NCBI GenBank assembly: GCA_013178165.1 | Contig: JABLXG010000008.1 | Coordinates: 1 to 64,000 of the forward strand | Origin: Anaerolineae bacterium | GTDB taxonomy: Bacteria > Chloroflexota > Anaerolineae > Aggregatilineales > Ch27 | Direction of reading: 5' to 3' | Length of the DNA: 64,000 bases | Shown here: positions 1-7,677 of the stretch, in pieces | Layout of the letters: each line of letters opens with the position of its first letter | Numbering within the stretch: position 1 is the stretch's first letter | Notes under the pieces: model-generated | Database searches by the model: none | What the model was told of the DNA's origin: nothing | Seen by the model: only the letters and a program-made list of their open reading frames with translations | Program-made: the position numbers and the translations under genes

Positions 1-228
1 CTGACCGACAGCGACGGCGACGGCGTGGCTGACAGCGCGGACAACTGCCCGGCGGTGGCCAATCCTGATCAGGCGGATACGGACGGCGACGGGATCGGCG
101 ATGCCTGTGACGGGCTGACCGACAGCGATGGCGACGGCGTGGCTGATAGCGCGGACAACTGCCCGGCGGTGGCCAATCCTGATCAGGCGGATACGGACGG
201 CGACGGGATCGGCGATGCCTGTGACAGT
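1..228 (+). repeat. Two tandem 114-bp units encoding TSP3 repeats
   Basis: Bases 1-114 and 115-228 are tandem copies of the same 114-bp unit (38 codons). Over the first 111 bases I count two differences, both GAC to GAT and silent; only the last codon differs (GGG versus AGT). The array probably continues upstream, because the window starts exactly at a unit boundary. Confidence 0.85.
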
Positions 229-645
229 GCCAGCAGTAGCGGCAGACCTGAGCGGCCCTGGCAGGGCTGGAACCCCGGCGATGACCGCCTGAACCCACAC
301 CCCGCCGCGCCAACAGCGATCTACTACACTGGCGGTTTCCTGAATGTATACGCCATCGACCCCGCCAATGGTTCTAACGGCTATCTGGTTTTCAGCATGA
401 GCGGGGAGGACATCCTGGCGGCCTGCACCCCGACTCCGTCACAGCACACGCTCATTGGCTCCGGCGATGGAGGCCGTGTACGGCTGTACTGCCTGAACAC
501 GGGTGAACTGCAGATGAACACCCGCTACCGTAACGATGAGGTCGTCTACGTGTGGGATACGCTGCGTCCGACCTACCAGATCACCTACGTCTTCGATGTG
601 GCGACAGGCCAGTTGCTGGGCTACTACAAGGACCTCAACCCCTAA
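1..645 (+). CDS. Secreted protein with thrombospondin type 3 calcium-binding repeats (5' partial)
   Basis: The reading frame is open from the first base, so the N-terminus lies outside the window; 214 codons are visible. Residues 1-75 are two copies of a 38-residue unit rich in DxDGDGxxD and DNCP motifs, the signature of thrombospondin type 3 (TSP3) repeats, which bind calcium and are exported. The two units are almost identical at DNA level. A Pro/Gly linker follows ([16 protein letters not shown]), then about 120 residues that look beta-rich and have no recognised family. No membrane anchor or sorting signal is visible at the C-terminus (ending YYKDLNP). The likely role is a calcium-stabilised extracellular stalk plus a small C-terminal domain; the function of that domain is unknown. 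A strong hairpin lies downstream at 697-725. Confidence 0.8.
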   Translation: MTDSDGDGVADSADNCPAVANPDQADTDGDGIGDACDGLTDSDGDGVADSADNCPAVANPDQADTDGDGIGDACDSASSSGRPERPWQGWNPGDDRLNPHPAAPTAIYYTGGFLNVYAIDPANGSNGYLVFSMSGEDILAACTPTPSQHTLIGSGDGGRVRLYCLNTGELQMNTRYRNDEVVYVWDTLRPTYQITYVFDVATGQLLGYYKDLNP

Positions 646-696
646 CACGGTGATGGCCGGGCGGAACATTGCCTGCCCAGCCAGTCGAGCAGACAA

Positions 697-725
697 CGGG
701 GCGGTCCCTCCCTGGGGCCGCCCCG
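697..725. terminator. Hairpin between convergent genes
   Basis: The arms 697-708 and 714-725 form a 12-bp stem with one G-T pair and a 5-nt loop. A short T-rich stretch (CTGTTTC) follows on the plus strand. It sits between the stop of the TSP3 gene (645) and the stop of the convergent membrane-protein gene (772), so it probably serves both. Confidence 0.6.
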
Positions 726-771
726 CTGGGCTGTTTCACCTCTGAAGGGGTAGGGGTGCTTCCAGTACCGA

Positions 772-1857
772 TCAAGCCGCCAGCATCCGCTGCAGCGCCC
801 ACTGGATCAGCCAAAGGATGAGCGGGAAGATCAACGCCACTCCAACGGCACGGGGAACTTCCGGTTGCCAGGGCCAGGTGGGTGCGTGGCGCAGGGTCTG
901 GAATTCCAGGTCCAGACTGTGGATGGTTTTGTAGAGGTTGTCCATATCGGTCATCTGGTCCTCATTGATCCGGCGATGCAGTTCCTGCCTGGCAGCCCTG
1001 GCGAAGCGTCCCGCCTGGGCCAGCCGCTCTTCTCGATCCTCTTTGAGCAGATTGTGGATGCCGATCAATGGGACGATGAAGATCAGCAGGCACACCAGGT
1101 TATACCCGATCATCCAGGAAGCCATGGCCGCATTCCTGAGTACCTCCGGCGCGGCCAGGGGCCAACTATAGGTCTGGAGGAGTGTACCGATAGCCATGCG
1201 CGCGCTGAAGTTGGAAAAGGCGTAGAGCGGCTGCTGGTTAAACAGATCGACCACCGTATGTTTCGCATAAATATGGCTGACCGTGCGTAGCTGGTGCCAG
1301 GCGTGATAGACCAGGTTGGTGGCAACCACACCAATGAGAATTGCCGTGCCCTGAATGAGGGGGCGGTGAATTGCTAGATCGGTGATCGGGATGCTCCAGA
1401 ACTGGGCATGTTCTGCTGGCGGGACAATTAGCAGCATGAGCAGGCCGATCAGGGCGCCGGCTATGGTGGCAAGCAGGGTGGGACCGCTGGGCATGGTAGT
1501 CAGCCGGTAACCCAGGGAAATATAGCTCTCCTCGTTACAGTTCAGGGCCGGGCGGAACCTGTTCAGCGCCAGTCGTGCCTGTCGATCCAGGTAGTGGATC
1601 AGCCACAGGTTGTAGAAGGGGGCAGCCAGGTAAACCGGCACAAACACAGGCGGCAGATCAAAGCTGCCATCCTGGGCGCGTCCGATCAGGTCGATAACCA
1701 CCAGCACCGCCCATAACCCGCCGTAAAATAGCCAGGGTGGGCCAGGCAGCCGATCGACCCAGGCGGTGAAACGATCGATCCAGCTTGGTGGATAGGGGCG
1801 CAAGACGCTGGTGGTCGGGGCAGGCAGTTCCGCTGGTAAAGTAGTAAGATCGGCCAT
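772..1857 (-). CDS. Polytopic membrane protein of unknown function (tandem paralogue 1)
   Basis: 361 residues. An upstream in-frame start at 2076 would overlap the preceding gene by about 150 bases and gives a low-complexity N-terminus, so the ATG at 1857 (MADLTTLPAEL) with an AGGGA upstream is preferred. I see six or seven hydrophobic segments. The first follows a conserved PSWxDRFxxWVDRLPGPPWLF motif, and the last is the C-terminal segment ending LQRMLAA. Between the last two membrane segments is a charged, probably coiled-coil stretch with ELHRR, DMDNLxKTI and a conserved PTWPWQPE. The neighbouring gene 1925-3001 shares all these motifs, so the pair is a tandem duplication. No enzymatic motif is evident. 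The function is unknown; a sensor, channel or envelope role cannot be distinguished. Confidence 0.75.
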   Translation of the reverse strand: MADLTTLPAELPAPTTSVLRPYPPSWIDRFTAWVDRLPGPPWLFYGGLWAVLVVIDLIGRAQDGSFDLPPVFVPVYLAAPFYNLWLIHYLDRQARLALNRFRPALNCNEESYISLGYRLTTMPSGPTLLATIAGALIGLLMLLIVPPAEHAQFWSIPITDLAIHRPLIQGTAILIGVVATNLVYHAWHQLRTVSHIYAKHTVVDLFNQQPLYAFSNFSARMAIGTLLQTYSWPLAAPEVLRNAAMASWMIGYNLVCLLIFIVPLIGIHNLLKEDREERLAQAGRFARAARQELHRRINEDQMTDMDNLYKTIHSLDLEFQTLRHAPTWPWQPEVPRAVGVALIFPLILWLIQWALQRMLAA

Positions 1858-1924
1858 CGAGTTGTTCCCTGAAGCTTTGTTGTCCGCTGTGATGAACGAG
1901 AGAAAAGCCTGTGCAGATGAGTCA

Positions 1925-3001
1925 TCATCCGCCCAGCATGCGCTGCAGATTCCACTGCACGAACCACAATGCGATGGGGAAGAGCAGTGCGGCAACAACA
2001 AGCTGGGCAGTCTCCGGTTGCCAGGGCCAGGTTGGTACACGGCGGAGCCACTTGAGTTCGATCTCCAGGCTGGCAATGGTCTTATTGAGGTTGTCCATGT
2101 CGACCATCTCGTTAGCGTCTACACGGCGGTGCAGCTCGGCGACGGTGGCATTGTAGCAGCGGTTGCTCTCAATGAGCAGGCGCTGCTTCTCGGCGTTGAT
2201 GGTCAGGTGCGCGCTGCTTAGCGGGAACACCATGGAGACTGCCGCCGCGACGAGCAGCAGGGCGAGGATCGCCGCCGGTACTGGCTGTGAGGTCAGTACT
2301 GGAGCGCCCCACAGCCAGAGATAGACGAAGGTGATCAGGCCGATAGCAGTGAAGGCGCTCATCCGGGAGAAGGCGTAGACAGGCCGCAGGTCAAAGATGC
2401 TAACCTGGGTGTGGTGGCGCAGAATGGCGCGGATGGTTCGAAATTTGTTGATGGTGTGCGCCATCAGGATCACGGCGATGATGAAGTCCGCCATCCCTAC
2501 TGCGTGGTTGTAATGGATGGAAGCCGCCGTGTTGGCCAGATAAAAAGCCTTAAGGCGGGCGTGCAGCGGAAAGACGGTCAGGAACAGCACACCGGCCACG
2601 AAGCCGATGATGGCTCCTACAACCACCATTGACTGGCGCATGGTTGTAAGGCGGTACCGCAGAAATTCGCATTCCTCATCATCGCAATCCAGTGCTGGCC
2701 AGAACCGCTTGAGCGAGCGGGTAGCCATGATGTCCTGATAGTGCATCAGTGCCAGGGCATAGGGGCAGGTGAGGGTGACAACGAAGTGGAAGGGCATCAG
2801 CCCTTCCTGGCTGGCTGTGATCCACTGGGTGAGAATCTGAATCAGCATAAGGACTGCCCAGAGGCCCAGGTAGAATAGCCAGGGTGGGCCGGGTAGGCGA
2901 TCAACCCAATCGAAAAACCGGTCGAGCCAGCTTGGTCGGTAAAAGGGTAGCAGCGGAATAGGGGGAGTGGTTGGCAGATGGCTGTCTGTGATGATGGTCA
3001 T
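1925..3001 (-). CDS. Polytopic membrane protein of unknown function (tandem paralogue 2)
   Basis: 358 residues, starting at ATG 3001 after AGGGGATGCCACC. It has the same architecture as the downstream gene 772-1857: a short polar N-terminus, the PSWLDRFFDWVDRLPGPPWLF motif at about residues 23-43, some six hydrophobic segments, a charged helical stretch (AELHRRVDANEMVDMDNLNK), the PTWPWQPE motif and a final hydrophobic segment. It is probably the first gene of a two-gene operon with a 67-nt gap. The pair has diverged widely in the middle but keeps its ends, so the N-terminal WVDRLPGPPWLF and C-terminal PTWPWQPE blocks are probably functional. No known family was recognised. Confidence 0.75.
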   Translation of the reverse strand: MTIITDSHLPTTPPIPLLPFYRPSWLDRFFDWVDRLPGPPWLFYLGLWAVLMLIQILTQWITASQEGLMPFHFVVTLTCPYALALMHYQDIMATRSLKRFWPALDCDDEECEFLRYRLTTMRQSMVVVGAIIGFVAGVLFLTVFPLHARLKAFYLANTAASIHYNHAVGMADFIIAVILMAHTINKFRTIRAILRHHTQVSIFDLRPVYAFSRMSAFTAIGLITFVYLWLWGAPVLTSQPVPAAILALLLVAAAVSMVFPLSSAHLTINAEKQRLLIESNRCYNATVAELHRRVDANEMVDMDNLNKTIASLEIELKWLRRVPTWPWQPETAQLVVAALLFPIALWFVQWNLQRMLGG

Positions 3002-3278
3002 GGTGGCATCCCCTGTGAATACAGTCCAACGTCTTATGTTTTCACGACCACTTGAGTAGTCAGGTTACCCTCCCGGTAGCTTGTTGTGCGCCTGATGACC
3101 GGTAAACGGTATTCCTGCGGAGGGAGGTATGGCCAGCGCTGTTGCTGAAGTTATTTATCCTATTTCCCCCTTGTGATCAAGTAGGATTTTCAATAGTATA
3201 AGGCTTTAGGGTTCGGCGTGCAAGCCACATTTGTCGGGTGCTAAAGCCCGCCGGTAGGCCGGTGCTTGGTGGTGGCAG
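3002..3278. other. Intergenic region upstream of the membrane-protein pair
   Basis: This 277-nt gap separates the start of the membrane-protein gene (3001) from the stop of the metallohydrolase gene (3279). It is locally AT-richer around 3160-3215 and may hold the minus-strand promoter. I see no RNA gene or convincing terminator. Confidence 0.4.
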
Positions 3279-5759
3279 TTATTGCCGGTGCGTATGCCGC
3301 CGGATAGCTTCAATGGCCTCGTGAAAGGGCCGTTCCAGATAGGCCCGGTGATCGGCTTCCCCGTGATGGTGGTTGACCGAGCCATCAGTGGTGAAGGGGG
3401 TGCGTTGCCGGATGTACTCCAGCCCGCCTTCCAGCAGGGTGAGCATGTACTGCGCGGTCTCCTGGCTGGCCATCCACCATTCCCCGCCTACCGCGATGTA
3501 GATTGGCGAGGTATGCGCCATGATGGGGCGTCCCCAGTTGTCAAAATGTACCCGGCCCGGTCCAAAGTAGCCAGGACCGCCAGCGCGCGCTGCCAGCCAG
3601 GTGTGGTGGTCGATCCTGAGACGGGCTTTCAGGGTCAGCCGGTCGGTCCCAAGTGGCTCCTCAGCGGAGGCGACGACCTGTCCTTCCTGCACGATCTGCA
3701 GCGTGTGGATCGGGAAGATGCTGCGTGCCTCGGCCTGGACCTCAACTGTGCCGCCGTTGCCGGGCAGATGCAGGGTGTCGCCGATTTGGGCGCCATCCAC
3801 AGTGAAGCGTAGCAGTGGCCCGCTGCTGATGAACGTCCGGCCCAGGCGCAAATGCCTGCACCAGGTCTCGTAATCAAACCCTTCGTCGGGTGGGATGTAC
3901 ACATAGGTGCGGTAAAGCCCCACCGGTACGTCAGCGGTCATTTTGTCGGTCCCACCTACCAGCGGTAACCGGTAACCGCCGTTCAGGTAGCGGTAATACT
4001 CCAGATGGGGGTAGTTCGCCTGGATGACGAATTCGACCGCGTCAGCCCGGCCAGTGGCGATCAGCGCGGCTGGCTCGCCGTTGGGCACGGGCATGTGCGG
4101 GATGACTACCGTGCCGCCCTGGGCATGGCAGGCGTCGGCCCAGTGAGAGAGAGTGGTCTCCAGCCCACCGCCCAGTTCTGCCTCGTCCGGGCCATCCGAG
4201 CACCAGGGCATCACCGGCTGCTTGAGGCCGAGCAGCGTCAGGTGTCCCAGCATGTGCTGCCGGTTCTCCTGGCTGGTATAGACGATGGTGCGCCCGTCCG
4301 GCGTTGGCACAGGCCGCCCAACGAATTCCTCTGTGCTGGTGAACAGGTGCCCCCACTGGGACTGCAGCAGGTTGATGACGTTCAGACCCTCTCCTTGCGC
4401 TTCAAGGTGCGCGCCGTGGGTAGATAGGAAGTGAACGTGCGTGTCGCCGCTGTACCAGCCTTCGGCGTTCAAGTCGGCCCGGTGCCTGAGCCGCAGCGTC
4501 AGCTCACGCTGGCCAGGCTGGACAGTTACGCGGGAACGCAGCGGCTCGTATTCGAAACCCCGCGCTACGTCCACCAGCACATCGCCGGTCGGTAGCCAGC
4601 CCTGGCAACGGCCGTCGATGTAGGCATAGGTTACATGTCCCAGGCGCAGGTCGCCGCCCAGATCAATGTGCCAGGTGCCCATATCAGACAGCAGGTGGTC
4701 ATGATGGCCATGCGGCTGGTAAGGGATGCCATCCAGGGAACGGAAATGGACCCGGCAGGGTAGCGGTTGCCCGGTCTCGTCGTCCACAACTGTCACGTGT
4801 ACCCAGTTCTTGCCATGTTCAGCCAGTTCGATGCGGGCGGCTGGCGTCTGCACGACGCCAGCAGTCAGCACATCACTCCAGGGCACGCTGGCTAGCTCCT
4901 CTGTGCCGGACTTCACGGAGAGGGTAGCCGAGGGCAGTGCCGCAACCTCAGCGTAGGCCGGGCTGTTGCGGTTGGAATAGGGTTGCCCCCATCCCCGCAG
5001 TGCATCGGCCAGGAAGGTATCAGCGTCCTCACGTGGCAGGGGGTAGGCGTAAGTGACTGTCCCCCGGTCGACTTCGACGGCCAGGTCAAAGGAACGGTCG
5101 GCTACTTCCTCTGCAGTGAGGGTGATTTTGATCGGGCGGCGCGGCTCACGGCCAAAAGGATGCTCGGCCAGCGCACTGAGGGTCACACCGCCGATGAGGA
5201 AGGCGCGATCCTGCGGTTCGATCTGGATGGTGCTCAGTTCCCGGTCAGGATACGGGTTGGCCCAGGCCCAGAGGAAAAACCGATCACCCGAAGCCTGCAT
5301 GGCTTCTATCTGCCTGATGCCAGTATGCTCCCAGCGCCCGGCTTCCCGCGCAAACAGATAGTCGAACCGATCTGGCACGGCCAGGAACGGCATCTGCCCC
5401 CAGTACTCCAGGCTCCAGGTAGCCGGGATGATGGCGATCTCGAAGCGCTCGCGGATCGGTACGGTCACTGCCTGGCCGTCGGCGAAGCAGAAGCGGTAGC
5501 TGGCGATGACCCTGCCCGGCGGTTCCCCCGTCTGCAAATGTGACTGGAGCAGGCGATGGGCGACGATCACCCAGCGCGCCCTGGACATGATAGGGATTTC
5601 CAGCGGCTTGAAATCATCCGGACCGAACCGAATCAGACTCACGTTGAACGGCAGGCCGCGCAGGACCTGCGAGCCGAGCGGTTCCAGTTTGCCGTCGGGG
5701 AATGCCTGGGGAAGCAGGTTTGACCAGCGGGTGAGATCAAGGGGGGTGTAGTCTGTCAT
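3279..5759 (-). CDS. CehA/McbA-family metallohydrolase (PHP domain)
   Basis: 826 residues, starting at ATG 5759 behind GAGG with 9-nt spacing. The N-terminal half (about 1-430) looks like beta-sandwich domains. The C-terminal half begins with GWYSGDTHVHF at about residue 440, the metal-binding entry motif (DxHxH) of PHP-type phosphoesterases in the CehA/McbA group. Further His residues follow in STHGAH and in VVIPHMP, and the NPHLEYYRYLNGGYR and GGTDKMTADVPVG segments are typical of the group. Characterised members hydrolyse carbaryl or are tied to microcin processing, but most relatives are uncharacterised, so the substrate here is unknown. There is no signal peptide. The gene is transcribed alone, divergent from the secreted-protein pair. 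The catalytic family is well supported; the substrate is not. Confidence 0.8.
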   Translation of the reverse strand: MTDYTPLDLTRWSNLLPQAFPDGKLEPLGSQVLRGLPFNVSLIRFGPDDFKPLEIPIMSRARWVIVAHRLLQSHLQTGEPPGRVIASYRFCFADGQAVTVPIRERFEIAIIPATWSLEYWGQMPFLAVPDRFDYLFAREAGRWEHTGIRQIEAMQASGDRFFLWAWANPYPDRELSTIQIEPQDRAFLIGGVTLSALAEHPFGREPRRPIKITLTAEEVADRSFDLAVEVDRGTVTYAYPLPREDADTFLADALRGWGQPYSNRNSPAYAEVAALPSATLSVKSGTEELASVPWSDVLTAGVVQTPAARIELAEHGKNWVHVTVVDDETGQPLPCRVHFRSLDGIPYQPHGHHDHLLSDMGTWHIDLGGDLRLGHVTYAYIDGRCQGWLPTGDVLVDVARGFEYEPLRSRVTVQPGQRELTLRLRHRADLNAEGWYSGDTHVHFLSTHGAHLEAQGEGLNVINLLQSQWGHLFTSTEEFVGRPVPTPDGRTIVYTSQENRQHMLGHLTLLGLKQPVMPWCSDGPDEAELGGGLETTLSHWADACHAQGGTVVIPHMPVPNGEPAALIATGRADAVEFVIQANYPHLEYYRYLNGGYRLPLVGGTDKMTADVPVGLYRTYVYIPPDEGFDYETWCRHLRLGRTFISSGPLLRFTVDGAQIGDTLHLPGNGGTVEVQAEARSIFPIHTLQIVQEGQVVASAEEPLGTDRLTLKARLRIDHHTWLAARAGGPGYFGPGRVHFDNWGRPIMAHTSPIYIAVGGEWWMASQETAQYMLTLLEGGLEYIRQRTPFTTDGSVNHHHGEADHRAYLERPFHEAIEAIRRHTHRQ

Positions 5760-6169
5760 AGGTGTTTACCTCAGTTTTGCTTGGCGGCGGCTTCACGGGG
5801 AAAGATGCAGCCGAATCGCGCCAGCACAGGGACAATGGCCGCGCAATCCCGGCCCGGGGAGCATGATGACGGAAGATGCTGATGGAAATAGTGCAGCAAG
5901 CTCAGGTTGCCCCGGAAGGTATTGCACCCTGCTGGCTGGCTCGGACGTTCTGGCTGGGCCGTTCCTGCGGGCATTGCGCTCACTATAGCCCCCCTGACCG
6001 GTCAAGGCAAACGGGCTGGTAGCGCACCTGCCGGGCGAACTGGCTGGTTCAGGCTTCGGATAGTACCTTCTTAAGGTTGCTTTAATATCCATTTTTCATC
6101 TATGATGGGTTTGTGCGGCGCGTCACAAAGGATTGTGGCTGTATGGCCAGCAGGAAGGAGAAAGGGGCC
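5760..6169. other. Divergent intergenic region
   Basis: This 410-nt region lies between the minus-strand metallohydrolase (start 5759) and the plus-strand secreted-protein gene (start 6170). Apart from the candidate plus-strand promoter at 6077-6106 I see no gene or strong hairpin. Open frames here lack ribosome-binding sites and protein-like composition. Confidence 0.5.
6077..6106 (+). promoter_or_regulatory. Candidate sigma70-type promoter for 6170-9810
   Basis: TTGCTT at 6077-6082 and TATGAT at 6101-6106 are separated by 18 nt, in an AT-rich pocket. They lie 64 nt upstream of the chosen start at 6170. The -10 matches the consensus at five of six positions, the -35 only partly. Confidence 0.45.
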
Positions 6170-7660
6170 ATGTGTCAACGCTTTCGGGCCGCGCTGATCG
6201 TGCTGGTAATCCTGCTGTTAGCTCTCATCCCACTTCAAAACAGGGTTGTGCACGCGCAGGGCGGCGGCACGCTGGCTTACGGGGCCAGGGTATTCGGGCG
6301 CATCCTGCCGGATACGCCGGTTGTGATGTACAGCTTCAACGGAGCGGCGGGTGACCTGGTGCAGGTCACGGCGCGTAACTGGGTCGGTTCGCTCGATCCA
6401 CACCTTGATCTGCTCGCGCCGGACGGGCAACTGGCGGCGGTGGCCGCCGTCAGCCCATTCGCCGAGGACGACCTGGAAGCAGCGCTCTCGCTCTTCCTGC
6501 CACAGACGGGCATCTACATGCTGCTGGTCAGCGCCGAGAACGGGACGACAGGTGAGTATATGCTCAAGTTGCAGGGGCGCGGCCCGGTCGAAGGCACGCC
6601 GCTGCTCTACGGCCAGGCGGTGACGCTGAATCTGACGCCGGACGCAGAGCCGCAGGTGTTCACCTTCGAAGCCGAGGAATGTCCCACGGCGCTGATTGTG
6701 GCTGATCTGAGCGAAGGGCTGCCGTTCACCTTCCCCTTCCTGGTCAGGGTACGCAATGAGCAGGGTGCTCCGATCGCCCTGCTGCGCGGGGGCGATGCCC
6801 TGGAAGATCGTGTGATTGTCGCTCCCCTGAGCGGGCGTTATGAAGTCACGGTGGAAGCTGATGATCCGGCGTCTGGCGGGACAATCGTCCTGCTGGTGAC
6901 CTGCCTGGATGGGGCGCCAGGGTGCGTTGGCGGTGGTGCAGCCGGCGGGCCATGCGGCCCGGCGGGTGAATCGCTGGCCTGCTATGAGGATGGGCCGTGC
7001 GGTCCCTTTGAAGTGACCGTCACACCGGGCGGAGACGGCCTGATGACCTTCACCTGGCCGGCGGTGGAAGGAGCCGAGTGGTACATCTTCAGCGTCATCG
7101 ATTCTTCCGGTGTGCTGCTGGCGGATTCGCCCCGCCTGCTGGAGGGGGAGACCAGCCATGTGTATCAGGTGCGTCCGGAAGATGTCAGCCGCGGGCCGTT
7201 TACGGCGATTGTCCACGCGGGCGGAGAAGGCGCCGTGCCCGGCACCGCCATTCGCTGCATCGACAACGTTACCTTCAGTCTCGACGGGCAGGTGACCGAC
7301 GAGTGCCAGGGGATCGACGTCCGAGTGGATTATGTACCCGGTGCGGATCGAAGGGTTGTTGTTTCCTGGAGTGCCGTGCCTGGTGTAGGAGCATACACCA
7401 TTCATGTGTACGGCTATGATGATGGCGGGCTGGTGGGCATCCGCGTTTTCACGGTGCCTGGCAGTGCTACAAGCTACCATCTTGAGGGCGTCTTCCCCGG
7501 CGAATACTCGCGGTTCAACATCGTCGTGAGGGCGTACACCAGTCCCAGCGGGGGCGGCGCTTTCGGGGATATGCCGACCGGATTCCTGTGCAGCGGCAGT
7601 ACCGATGTCGAATTCGGGCCAGCTGGAGCTGCACGCTGGATTCTGTCGCTGGGGTCCTGA
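6170..7660 (+). CDS. Secreted PPC/FN3-like multidomain protein (paralogue 1)
   Basis: 496 residues. The ATG at 6170 is chosen because AAGGAG lies 9 nt upstream and a clean signal peptide follows (hydrophobic core LIVLVILLLALIPL, probable cleavage after VVHAQ). Residues 30-125 (GGTLAYGARVFG...) resemble the pre-peptidase C-terminal (PPC) beta-sandwich, with the typical SFNGAAGDLV and GIYMLLVSAENGTTGEY features. A second beta domain follows (about 130-240). A Cys-containing linker leads to two fibronectin-III-like modules (about 265-365 and 385-475) with TFTWPAVEGAEWY and VVSWSAVPGVGAY, the usual Trp-containing strands. No catalytic motif or membrane anchor is seen. The gene is followed 17 nt later by a paralogue, so the two are probably co-transcribed. 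The likely role is extracellular binding or adhesion; this is inferred from domain type only. Confidence 0.75.
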   Translation: MCQRFRAALIVLVILLLALIPLQNRVVHAQGGGTLAYGARVFGRILPDTPVVMYSFNGAAGDLVQVTARNWVGSLDPHLDLLAPDGQLAAVAAVSPFAEDDLEAALSLFLPQTGIYMLLVSAENGTTGEYMLKLQGRGPVEGTPLLYGQAVTLNLTPDAEPQVFTFEAEECPTALIVADLSEGLPFTFPFLVRVRNEQGAPIALLRGGDALEDRVIVAPLSGRYEVTVEADDPASGGTIVLLVTCLDGAPGCVGGGAAGGPCGPAGESLACYEDGPCGPFEVTVTPGGDGLMTFTWPAVEGAEWYIFSVIDSSGVLLADSPRLLEGETSHVYQVRPEDVSRGPFTAIVHAGGEGAVPGTAIRCIDNVTFSLDGQVTDECQGIDVRVDYVPGADRRVVVSWSAVPGVGAYTIHVYGYDDGGLVGIRVFTVPGSATSYHLEGVFPGEYSRFNIVVRAYTSPSGGGAFGDMPTGFLCSGSTDVEFGPAGAARWILSLGS

Positions 7661-7677
7661 GCGGGGGAGGATCAATC

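Noticed and set aside
1858-2076. N-terminal extension of the first membrane protein into its neighbour
   Set aside because: It would overlap the end of the paralogue by about 150 bases. The shorter start has a ribosome site and makes both paralogues the same length.
6218-7675. Long minus-strand open frame (485 codons) opposite the first secreted-protein gene
   Set aside because: It is antisense to a gene with a signal peptide, ribosome-binding site and domains. The frame is open because of high GC, and its product is Arg/His-rich without motifs.
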